Shown here in pieces: positions 21,842-32,557 of a DNA stretch of 64,000 bases; positions within the stretch are counted from its first letter, which is position 1, and each line of letters starts with the position of its first letter. The stretch is from Arabidopsis thaliana (Eukaryota; Streptophyta; Magnoliopsida; Brassicales; Brassicaceae). Where the stretch lies: assembly GCF_000001735.4 (NCBI RefSeq), contig NC_003075.7:13145001-13209000 (forward strand). The letters run 5' to 3'. The notes under the pieces are model-generated. The model worked only from the letters and a program-made list of their open reading frames with translations. It was not told where the DNA came from and did not search any database. Both the position numbers and the translations under genes were made by a program.

Positions 21842-22243
21842 TTATCTCTCTTGCACGTGTTTATGTTTCGCTAATGTTATCGCTGTCTTTGCTTTCCCAT
21901 GATTTCATTTAAATCCAATGTTCTCTTTTAATCTATGTTCAATGAAATTTATATTAGTGCCTTAAAAGAAGGCGAATCTATCCTACCAAAAAAAAAAGAA
22001 GGCGAATCTAAACGAATTCGGTTAATTCATCATATTTCTCAATTAATATACGTAAGACACACTTTGGCACAAAACTTATATAATTATTTATTTCCTGAAA
22101 CAAGTTATCCTCTAAATATGTATATTTAATGTCCTAAGGTGTAGTACCCTCGGTATTCACTAGACAGAGACGGGGAAGACGAAAGAGTCGCACGTCAAAT
22201 CAAAATCACAACACATATTTTGAGTGTTGTTACATTATTTTGT
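21842..22243. other. Spacer between first DUF295 gene and pseudogene
   Basis: 3' UTR and AT-rich spacer with a short local repeat (GAAGGCGAATCTA at about 21969 and 21999). No N-terminal DUF295 remnant was recognised here. Confidence 0.6.
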
Positions 22244-22789
22244 GGTGGATCACTATGTGGAGTCACCCTCCGGTGAACAATTCCTCGTCAAGTGGTATAT
22301 ATACTATAGACATTGCTTTTGAATAAACAATTATACAAACTATTAGGTTAATTACTCAACATTTTAATTTGATTTAATGGCTCCTCACCAAACACAAGAA
22401 GAGAGGTGAAACATGTTATCTTATTTGTTCTTCCATGCATTTGTTTTTAGGTACGGCCACAACTTAATGCGCAATCACAACAAAGTGGAAACACTCGTGC
22501 ACATGGCATCACAGTTTATGGTGTTTAGAGCGGAGGAATCATGGGAGGAAAAGTATGTGTATTACACAGAAGATATTGGAGATCTTTGCATCTTTCTTGG
22601 ACATAGTGAGGCTTTCTGTATCCAGGCCAGTTCGGGCTCAAGCCTAACTGCATCTATTTTGTGGGCTATAACTTTGGTATTTATGATCTCACCACCAAAC
22701 CTTGCACTACTTTCTACACAGAAGAGGATGTTCCATTAAGGAACTTGGAATTCCCTTACTGGCCACCTCCAGTTTCTCTCTACTCATAA
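22244..22789 (+). pseudogene. DUF295 pseudogene, 5'-truncated and frameshifted
   Basis: Two remnants of a DUF295 gene lie in order. The first (about 22244-22294) matches the end of exon 2 of the flanking copies, ending in LVKW with a GT at the equivalent donor. The second (22451-22789) matches exon 3 and starts after a TTTTTAG acceptor. In exon 3 the frame is open through EDIGDLCIFLGHSEAF, then breaks. Where the intact copy has TCGTCCCCTGGCCTCAAG, this copy has TCGGGCTCAAG, a 7-nt loss. Downstream similarity (NCIYFVGYNFGIYD, FPYWPPP) continues in another frame to a TAA at 22787. The whole N-terminal two-thirds is missing. A relic of a tandem array between two intact copies. Confidence 0.88.
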
Positions 22790-23126
22790 AATTTAAAATA
22801 TTTTTTCATTAGTATTTATGGTGTTTTTTTTCTTTTCTTTCTATGCTACTATATAAACCCTTTCTACTCTACTTTCAATGGAAATTTGTGTGGTGTTTTT
22901 TTTTTTTTTTTTTTCTAGACAACTTCTCTTTGTTAAGAGTCTTAAAGACGATATATAATTAGTCATTCCATTATAAATGAAATGGGTTATTGTTTATTTC
23001 CTTAGAAAAAGAGTCCATCTCCAAAAAGATTCTTCTATTAATTGTGAACTTGGTGCCCAAGGCCATCTCTCTTTATTACTCTGAAGATTGAAGACCAGTC
23101 ACAAACATAGTTTAGGGTTTTCGACC
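22790..23126. other. Spacer and promoter of second DUF295 gene
   Basis: Contains a long T-run near 22895-22915, and TTTAGGGTTT (telo-box-like) at about 23111 just before the start codon. Confidence 0.6.
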
Positions 23127-24393
23127 ATGTCTCAGCTCATAAACCGACTTTTGAAGCCATCTGTCTGCAAAAATGTCATCGTAAGTTTCTTATTTGTTAT
23201 GTAATAACTAGCTAGGGTATCATTTTGGGTCTTACTTATTGTATGATTACTTGTATATGGCATGCAGAGATCTCACAGCAAGCAGGTTCGGATGTTCTCC
23301 TCTAAGCCGACATACCCGTACTTGTTGATTGACCACCTCCTTAAGACGACGGAACACTGTTCCAATGATCAAGTATACTACGATGATAAATATTACGAAA
23401 AGAATCTCGTGATTAAGGACCAGGGACTCGCAGAGGAGGTCCGAGAGGTGATGACCGTTGGATTTTCACATAAAGATGATTGGAGAGTTCACTTGGAGAA
23501 ATCTGAGGATAGTTCCACAAGTCTCATGATGGTGAGTAACACATCGTTTGTCCCAGTGAAACATCAGCTCCCTCCTCTGTCTAGTAATTGTCGAATCCAG
23601 AATGTGGCAATATCAAACTCTGTTGACATAAAGAAGGAAGACTTGGTTGTGGCTGTCAAGTTCTTTGGATCTGATGTGAGTCTGTGCAAGCCCTTCAGCG
23701 ACTCTAGCTCTGAATGGATCAACATCAATACCTCTGGCTCTGTACACCCTTTCTCGAGTCTAACGTATTCGAAGAAGAATAAAAAATTTCTCAGTGTTAG
23801 TCCTTCTGGGACGTATCTTTGGTACTTGGATCTTCACTTCGATGAGGATGATGTCGAGCCCTACTCATCATATTTATATTTTAGGGAGGACCCTCTCCTG
23901 AGGTTGTATAAGATGGATTTGGAAGATTACATCTGGCGTTTCAGAACAGACCACCTGGCGGAGTTACCCTCCGGTGAACATTTCCTCGTCAAGTGGTACG
24001 TATTTGTTTATTAATTATAAGCGCAAGTTTGCTACTTCTATGTTGAAACACATAGATATCTTCTTTTGCAGGTTCTTTAAGGACGTGATGATGAACGTGG
24101 GGAAAATCACCCAGAAAACGGATGGGTTTAAGGTGTTTAGAGTGGATACAATTTGCGGTCACTTGACTAACACGCAAGACATTGGAGATCTTTGTATCTT
24201 TCTTGGACATGGTGAAGCATACTGTGTCCCGGCAAGCTCGTCTCCTGGACTCAGACCTAACTCCATCTATTATGTGGGCTGTAACTTTGGTGTTCACGAT
24301 ATTGCAACCGACACTACCACTAACTTCTACACACACAGTAATGTTCCTTTAAGGTCCACTGAGTTCCCTTACTGGCCTCTTCCTCTCTCTTAG
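23127..24393 (+). CDS. DUF295 family protein (second tandem copy)
   Basis: Paralogue of the gene at 20475. Exons: 23127-23180, 23268-23995, 24072-24393; 367 residues. The 18-codon first exon (MSQLINRLLKPSVCKNVI) is nearly the same as in the other copy, and RSHSKQVRMFSSKP continues a mitochondrial-type presequence. The body diverges more than the C-terminus. Shared C-terminal motifs are FLVKW, DIGDLCIFLGHGEAY, NSIYYVGCNFGVHD and FPYWPLP. Both introns sit at the same codons as in the first copy, showing that duplication followed acquisition of this structure. Molecular function unknown; organellar targeting is inferred. Probable locus AT4G25930. Confidence 0.9.
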
Positions 24394-24791
24394 GAGTGAC
24401 TTTTGATATCGTCGGATGTCTCTAATATTGGGTGGCTCTTGTGGTCTCCAATATTATGTTATTCTTTTGGGTTTGGTTCATGTACTAGTTAATGTTTTTG
24501 GTTCGTAGATCTCCGACTATTTGAAAATAAAACATGAGAGAAACCCGTTTTATCTTTCTTAATCACAACTCAGACTACTTATTTTGAAAACCTAAATTAA
24601 CTCATTTGCAGGGTAAAAAGTAAAGGCAATCAAAAGTGCTGAAAGATAAAAATGGCTAAGAAATCATCAGTGAGTAGAGTTGTCTAGTAGAAAGAATGAA
24701 AGAATAACACTCTGAATATATATAATCAAACTAAACCAAAAAAAAAAGGTAACCAAGAGAAAGAGAGATTATTATCTGAGATGTTGTAACT
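24394..24791. other. Convergent 3' region, DUF295 / ANTH gene
   Basis: 3' UTRs of two convergent genes; AT-rich, nothing else seen. Confidence 0.65.
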
Positions 24792-27700
24792 CTAGAGGAG
24801 CATATGATGATGGTTGTTTTGTTGCGGACCAGCTGATCCTGGCGGAGGTGGGAGGGCAAGGAAAGCGTCTCCAAAAGGATTAGAAGGAGAAGGACCGGCT
24901 GAGAACTGATGATGATGATGATTTTGATGATAATCATGAGGATGAGTGTAATTGTAGGGACTCTGATGCATCATCGTCATCTGTTGTTGCTGTTGTTGTT
25001 GCATTGCCATTTGAACATTAGTGGGAGGAGCAATGTTGTTGGACATTGCAAAAGGATCTTGTTGCATTTGGAATGGGTTTGGCGGTGCTGCTGTTGTGTC
25101 TATGCCACCATGTCCATAGCCCGCATTGGTTAGCTGGATCTGTCTCCTAGCTGAATCATCCTCGTACAGACTGTCAAGCAATAGATTGTCAAATCCTCCT
25201 GCCTATAAATACAACAAGAGAGAACAAGCCCACGTGAGTTTTGAGAGTAGAAACAGAGAGTTTCATATTCAAATATATGTGGTGTTAGAGTTAATTACAA
25301 GTTTGGTGTTAGGCGCAGGGCGAGGATTATTGTTGTTGTTGTTGTTCTGAGGAGTGACCAGTGCCAATTCCCAGCCGGATCCACCGGTTTCTATTAAACT
25401 TAAAATGTTTGATGGTCCTGGAGCTTCATGACCTGCAGAGACCAATAACAGCAAAAATTTACCATTAGTGTTAGAAAATCTCTAGTTTTGGTCAAGAATC
25501 AAATTTTTGTTACCTGGTGGATATATTGCAAGAGCCAATGCATTTCGGTCCTCTATCTCTGCGGCTTTAGGGTTGATCTCATTTAGTCCCTGTGAAGGAG
25601 AAGAAAAGGTTGAGACTTTGGCCAAAAGAGATATTTGTACACATAAGATGACGTGTAGAAGAAGATTCACCAGCAGATCATCAGTGTCTATCAGGAAAGA
25701 AGGTTTAGCATCTTCCTCTTCTATTTTTTCTTGGTCTTCTTCCTCTTCTTCGATAAGCGGCTGGTCTCCTTCGCTGTTTTCCTTTTGATTATCGGCTTCT
25801 GCAGGTTCTTCAGGCTGGACAGAGTGTTCTGCTTCTTCTTCTTCTTGTTCTTCTTCCTCTTTTTCCTGATACTCCTGTGAAAAACACAACAAAATGTCAA
25901 TCATAATTCATAAGAAGACTGATATTGATGAACAGGACAACATCAACCAAATATGATGAGAGTAAAACTTTGTACCAGCTTTTTCTGTACAGAACCACTT
26001 TGAGGCGCTTCTTTAATGTAGTCTTCCATTGTTGCTAGGAAAGAAGGAGGAGGCTGAAACAAGTTTTTAAAATTAAGTCTTTTGAGGTGATCAATCTCAC
26101 ATTCATTTATCACAAGTTAAGAAGGAACCTGTCTTAAGGTTGGGAACTGAAAGTTTCTCGCTAGCTCTAGACCTTTGCAGTATTCATAAAAGTCAGCCAA
26201 ATTTTCAGCCTGTGCAGTGGAAGAACATCAATAAACAAGTTTAGTGAAGATGGGGATTTAGTCTATAGCTTTAGAGCTTTTACCTGTTGGCCAGCTCGTT
26301 TATATATATTTAGAGCTTTAACTGCATCATGTCTTGACATCTCAAAGAACTGAATCAAGAGCATAGATATATACTTTAGCAACACTCAATAGAAGCAAAT
26401 TGATACTAAAACAAGAGAAGGAGATTTTTATAAAAACCATGTCTACAAGATTAATGATTCCATCATTAATGGCACAGTAGATTTTGAAGCTTTCTTTAAG
26501 CACCAATGCAAGAGCATACTGGATTAGGTAGTTGCTATATGCTGATCCTTCAGGCTGCAAAACTGAAAACATATTAAGAAACCGTTCGACGTAACAACAA
26601 AACAAAAATTTTGGATATATAACTTTTACCTGACAACCAATAAGCCTATAAAGCAGCTGTTGCAAAGCAGGTAACTGCTCTAGCAATTCTTCATCGGAGA
26701 GCATCCTTGTTCTATACGTTTGAGAAGCATTGAAATCTACGTTCTGTAATAATGATTTATGATGATAAAATTAGATTCTTGTGTTTGTTTAAAAGGTGAG
26801 AACGAATTTGAGAACAAACCTTTGAAGATGCACCTGAACCTTTTGGTAAACGTTCTGCTTCTATGTCATACTTCAAAACCCGATAGCATTCAAGCCGCTC
26901 CTCGAGGAAAAGCGCGTATGTCCTAATCCACGCAGAGCAATCCCAAGCTGCAACAAACAAGTCAATACAAGAAAATGTTTTAAAACAATTTTCATTAACA
27001 CATAAAAAGCTATGTAACAAAGGATATATAATAGGCTATTTACCAAGAGGACTTGTATCGTCTTTGAAGTTTGATATTCGAAGTATATGTCCTCTATGTG
27101 AGTAATTGAGAAGCTCTTCTCTAAATGTTGGATCACCTTCTCTTAGTGTTCTATGAATGACTATTAACACCTTGATCGCAACCTGCGTGTTGGAAACACA
27201 ATCTAAGCAACCCCAAAAACAGAGTTTTGTAAATTGAAAAAAAAAAGAATCTTTTAAGTTACATAGAACTCACAACCCAATTGCGAGTTTTTGACAATCT
27301 TTTGGCTAATGCGTGAATGCAGTAAGCAACATCTGCTCGTGGTTGCACTACCGATGTCGCCGAGAATATTCCTGGATAGAATGATAAAAACTCTCATAAA
27401 GATCGTATCCAAATTCAAGTGTTTGGGGGAATAAGTTAAGAAACTTACTACGAATGTGACGTTCTTTGGGAGCAGATTCTACGTGATTTGTGGCCTTTAC
27501 GATCGCAACATCCAAATCCTATATATCTCGATTTCATATACATTTTATTAGTCATTTACAGATTTTTTTTGTTACCAAAAAATTTGAAAGTTTCAGAATG
27601 TAATCCTGACCTTGAATTCGCTGTTGACCTTGGCGATACTTACGGTAGTGGAATCTTTGATTGCTCCGACAGCTTTACGGAAGCTGTTAAACGTTGCCAT
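24792..27700 (-). CDS. ANTH-domain clathrin assembly protein (AP180/PICALM type)
   Basis: Endocytic adaptor: the ANTH domain binds PI(4,5)P2 and SNAREs while the tail recruits clathrin and AP-2. Fourteen exons on the minus strand: 27700-27611, 27518-27449, 27371-27274, 27182-27044, 26947-26820, 26743-26630, 26554-26438, 26349-26284, 26209-26129, 26053-25976, 25874-25671, 25589-25514, 25432-25299, 25202-24792; 601 residues. The ANTH helices cover about residues 20-300 ([13 protein letters not shown], then [15 protein letters not shown] and [19 protein letters not shown]). The tail has an acidic coiled segment ([12 protein letters not shown]), a DLL motif (DTDDLLGLNE), NPF (twice), DPF and DAF motifs, a seven-Gln run and His-rich patches, a normal layout for plant CALM proteins. 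Probable locus AT4G25940. Confidence 0.95.
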
Positions 27701-28814
27701 CTAGCGATAAATCGGAATCTGGATAAATTTCTTGATAATTCCGGCGATCACCGGAATTGTGAAATGATTTGGTTAGGACGGAGAGATGGAGAAAAGAGAA
27801 GATAAGGATGAAGAAGACGAAGACCAAGTTTTTGATATGCTCTGTTGTTAGTCGCCTTAACAACAAACAGAACACCAATAACAGACTTTTCAACAATGCT
27901 ACTCTCTATCTCTCTCTTGCCTCACCATTACGTGCGTAACGGAATCTTGATTATTATTTTTAAATAGATTTTTGTAATTTATCAGAGTAAATTTATATCG
28001 AAATTTGTACATCTCATTTACTAATTTCGTATTATTCCTCCTATAATCGGATGCCAGTTATTAAACTTTTCTTTTATTTTGGTATAGAATCATCATTTGC
28101 CTCAATTATCGATTTATACATAGCTAATGTCAAAATGAAATCCAGTAATTTTTGTAAGATATGCAATGCAATCTTTGTCCAAAAAAAAAAAAAAAAAAGA
28201 AAGGTAATGCAATCTCAAATTTTCCATTACTCAATCTGATTTAAAAAAAAAAAAAAACTATTTTACCTGATTAAACATATTTTGAATTTTACATATGTAG
28301 TGTCATTTTAAATAAAGGAATTTATTATTATTTATACGTTTACAAAATTGAGCGCAATGTCAAAGCTACGCCATATGGACCTAATGTGTCGGACTCGGAC
28401 GGTAGTTCATACGGTGGTTGCCTTGTTTTGTTCCAAATGCTCATTTATTTATCTTAGTGAATGTCATTAACAAGTTAACAGTTTGTTTACGAATGTCCAC
28501 ATAATGCTCAAGAGTACGAATATGATACAAATTTACCAAACATTGCATTTATCATGCATGCATGTTCTCTTTTGTACTTATGTTTAAAATTCATCACTTG
28601 TGTACTTAGTTTCGTTTTCGATCCCCTCCTCTTTTTTTTACAATGATACTTTCATCTAATGTTTGTTTTAGTTTCCATATATTTATGAGTTTCTCTACCA
28701 ATGGACTATGTATTTGGCTCTATTAGAAATCGCGGACCAAAAAACTAGAGCTGAAGAATCATAACAGTTTTATTATCAGGAGAATAAGATACGATGGGGG
28801 CGGTGTAGTGAGAA
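27701..28814. other. Intergenic: ANTH gene promoter and VAG3 3' flank
   Basis: The left third is the ANTH gene leader and promoter. The remainder is AT-rich with two long A-runs (near 28181 and 28242). No coding sequence credible by length or codon content. Confidence 0.65.
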
Positions 28815-29324
28815 TCATGCTGCAGTAGTGGTGACATACTTGATGAGCATCTTGACAATATCCTTGGAGACCTTTGAACTAGATTCCTTAAGGTTCGTAA
28901 TCCTGACATCTGTCTCATCATCTAAACGTTTTGCATCTGCTTCTTGATCCGTCTGAAACAAAAGGTAAAGAATATGAGTACAAATCAAGATATCTCACTA
29001 GCCGGTTTTGTTTCGGTGTTGCTTACCCCAGAAACTTGAGTTTGATACTCTTCTTCTAATCGGGATCTGTATTCTTCCATCTCCTTCTCAGCCTCATCTT
29101 TCGCTTGCTTCATTCTTGCTAGTTTTGCTGATCATCGATCCGTCCATACAAAAAGAAAAGAAAAGCGCTGAAAAGGATTCAAAACCAAAATCTTACTATT
29201 AGAGCCAACAAGCCATAAAGGAGAAAGAGACTATACCGGTCCTCGCAGCTGAAACAATCCGTCCGGCTTCTTGTTCAGCAGTTAAAAGCATCTGAATCCC
29301 ACCTTGGCCTCTTAAAGAATCCAT
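28815..29324 (-). CDS. VAG3: V-type H+-ATPase subunit G3
   Basis: Peripheral-stalk subunit G of the vacuolar proton pump; pairs with subunit E to hold V1 to V0. Exons on the minus strand: 29324-29237, 29127-29027, 28952-28815; 108 residues, the normal length. The N-terminus ([20 protein letters not shown]) is the subunit G signature. It is followed by a long charged helix ([19 protein letters not shown]) and a C-terminal helix ending [22 protein letters not shown] lies on the minus strand at 29577-29585. The assignment as isoform 3 (AT4G25950) is from map position; isoforms 1 and 2 share most of the sequence. Confidence 0.96.
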
Positions 29325-29576
29325 GGCTTATGTTCTCTTCAAAGACAATGAAAAGTTGTGTTTATTCTTCTGCAAATTTTGGTGCCAGAAGTGGAATTTG
29401 TAAATATAAGCCTATTTGGTTATGGTTTGGATTAGACGGAGAGTGTTTTTCTCCTTGGTTCATGGAGTTAGTTTTTGACTCATTATTTCTTTCTTCAAAT
29501 TTAGATGCTTTTAAAAAGACAATGTGCGATCTCCGGGTGAGTGTGGAAGGAAAAAATAAAATATATCTCAAACATA

Positions 29577-29585
29577 CTATTTATA
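29577..29585 (-). promoter_or_regulatory. VAG3: Candidate TATA box of VAG3
   Basis: Minus strand reads TATAAATAG about 255 bp upstream of the VAG3 start codon; plausible if the leader is long or contains an intron. Confidence 0.4.
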
Positions 29586-31177
29586 GAAAATCCCAACCGA
29601 TTACAAAGCAGCTGATCGGTGTGTATTTACAAGTAATGTGTGATTTTTTTTTTTGAAAAATCGTGAATTAAAAGGAATCCCAACGTGTGAGGTGTGACTC
29701 TAAAGTCTGAATAAAGTTGACGATCCATAATTTTCTTATGTTTGCCGTCGATTGTGAGAATTGAGAAGCATATGTGGTTTCTCTTCTAAGAGTTAAAAAT
29801 ACCGTGAAATAAAAGCTATATTAATTCATATGTTTTATCATATATCTTCGAATATCAGCATTAGACCTTATTAGCCAGCTCAAGTACGTCATTTTCACTG
29901 ATATAAATGCAAATTAATAACCAGATCGTGCCCAAAACGAATAAATTATTCCATGCATGCAGTTGCATCATTATTTTTTGGTATAGTATAAAGTTGCATC
30001 ATTATACTTCGCATTAATTTTCCACCACGCATTCCCTCCTAAATAAAAAGAATTAAAATTGTCACATCCATCTATATCAACATAAGCAAGAGGTTCGAGT
30101 TGGAAGATAAAGGAGATTTTTTTTTCTTTTCCATATTTCATCTATTTGGAATGGTGCTGTCAAAATATCTATCAAGATAATTTACAAAATATGATGGTGA
30201 ACAATAGGATGTGGTTGTTTTCGGTTATCCTTATAGCGTCTTGTCTTCTTAGATTCAAAGCGGTGATAATAGTCGCGGCCGGAGCGGTGGCCATAATTGC
30301 GTTTGATGCGGCGATAGTTTGGTTAAAGGTCTCGTTGATGTTTGAATGCCATACTTTGATGTTATTCTTTCCTTTTAGTTTGTTATTTTATGTTCTTGTA
30401 CAAAAAAGTTATTGAATTGCCAAAGAAATCTTTTCTATATCTATAAGTTCAATATCGAACTTCAGAATATAAAAAAGAAACAATTGATATCAATAACATT
30501 CAAAATAATTGAAATTAATAAACAGTGATTCTAATTTAGCCATTTACAAGCAAACTTAAAAGATAAAGGTGATCTAGATATATTTTAAATAGAAAATGGA
30601 ATCATATAATGAATTTTTTGAAAGTTTCACCATAGATAAGTTGTTGAAAACACATGGTGAGTTTTTTACTCATCAATGTCGTATATATGACTTAAAAAAT
30701 ACTTTCTTATATCCAAATATAAAGAAAAAGCAATTAGGTATGTAACGATGAAGCAAGATTAAATTGAAATTAAATTGCAACAAATAAAATTTGATAGAAA
30801 AAAAAAATAGTTTTTACCAAAACGAAAAAGCAAGATTAAAATATGTGGAAAAAACGTCGAATCAGGAGAATATATGAGATGACTCTCAGACATCATAACA
30901 CATACATACGTAGTAATATATTAACAACTGCGTCGAATCGTAAGACTTGGTCACTTCAGTACATGACTAAGCATCATTCGGGACCAGCCAAAAAACATGT
31001 ATGCTTCAAAACCAGACCCCACCACATTATAAGCTCATCTCAGTCATCACCACAACCAACGCAAAGAATTCTTCTTCTTCTTCTTCTTGACTTGGCGTTT
31101 TTTCTTCTAATAATTTTAATTTTAATTTTATTTTCAACATATTCAAGTAATTAATAGGATCGACTTGTTGGAAATTG

Positions 31178-31241
31178 TTTAAGTTCTACTTGTTGAATAT
31201 TGTCAATTTATTTGGATCATGTTATTTAAGTTCTACTTGTT
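31178..31241. repeat. Direct repeat, 17 bp, 47-bp period
   Basis: TTTAAGTTCTACTTGTT occurs at 31178-31194 and 31225-31241, exact. Confidence 0.8.
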
Positions 31242-32557
31242 CCAAAAAGATATGAAAGCTAATTGGAACAGAAATTTGTCTAGTTTCTTAAAAAAAATTG
31301 GAAAATATTATTTTAACGTATATTTTTTCAGATATATTTCAAAACATAATAAAGAAATATTTTGATGATATAAATTTATTTAGGAGATGTATACAGTCTT
31401 AAGTTTTTCTTACATGAATTTGAGATAAATCTTTTCTTCTTGAACTGATTAAAGAGGGTATCAATGTCTTATTGAATCTCAATCCAGCGGACATAGATCA
31501 AAAGTCCAAAGCAACAACATGTGAACGCGTTTTGATATAAATACAATCATTATCCATTAACACGAACTTCCTTTTTTACATCATTTTTAACTTCATTGTA
31601 GGGGCGACGTGTTGAAGTCTTGAATAGGGGTGGACATTTTTTGGTTTATTTTTAGAGAGTTTGGATTTGGTTTCATTTTCCCAAACTAGAGTTTAATAGA
31701 GTTCTGACCGAAGTTATTTATTTGGTGCAGATCAGTTTATTAGATCATTCATCAATTTCTTATTCATTATTTCATATTTCTAATTTTTTTTATGAAAATT
31801 ATCGATGGAATTGGTTTCCCAAAATTTTGTATTAACTCGTATTTTCATAATTTTCTCTTTAACAGGTTATACAAATAGTAGTTGTCAACTTTACGTAAAT
31901 TACATCAAATTTTAAGTAATAAATTTTAAAATTCTAGATGTTGTTAACAATGACAAACAAATTTATTTAGTGACAGCATTTTTATTCAGTTAGTGTATAC
32001 ACTTTTGTTTTTGTCAAAGACTATAAACTTAAAACATTTAAATATAGATAGGAGTAGTTGAATCATCTTTGTAAGTTTGACTATTACAAAACTGAGTCTT
32101 AAAAGACATTTTATATTAAAAGATACCTCAGATAAGCAAACTCTTTTACACGAAAATAGACACTTGTTCCTTTCACCATTTATTATCCCTCCCTTACCGT
32201 GAGCAAGCTAACGAGCCGAGAAAACTACGCACGTACCAAATTAATACTTCAAGTAACTACTACCATTTACCAACATAATTCGGTAAAAAAACTAAACAAA
32301 AATCCAAAATTTGGGAGTGATCAAACTTTATTAAGAGAGTTACTAACTAGGGTCACACACACATACATACATAGAGCTTCACACCAAACAATTCTCGCTG
32401 AAACCAATAAACTTGGTCTTATGTCTTCTTTCATTTAATGTATATCTCTCTCATCTTCTTCCTCTCTAACCACTTTCCTCCCTTAATTTCTATCCCTATA
32501 TTTATTTTCCTTTCATTTTCCTCTCCAACTAATTACACACACTTGAAGCTGAAAAAA

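Larger units (their letters stand above)
29325..32557. other. Divergent intergenic region, VAG3 / ABCB2
   Basis: About 3.2 kb, strongly AT-rich. Holds the VAG3 promoter, a 74-codon hydrophobic ORF at 30191-30415, a TTC/CTT microsatellite near 31070, a 17-bp direct repeat (31178-31194 and 31225-31241) and the ABCB2 leader. No recognisable transposon. Confidence 0.65.

Noticed and set aside
24950..25020. Tandem CAG/CAA-like tract as a microsatellite feature by itself
   Set aside because: It is the Gln-rich part of the ANTH protein tail and is described there.
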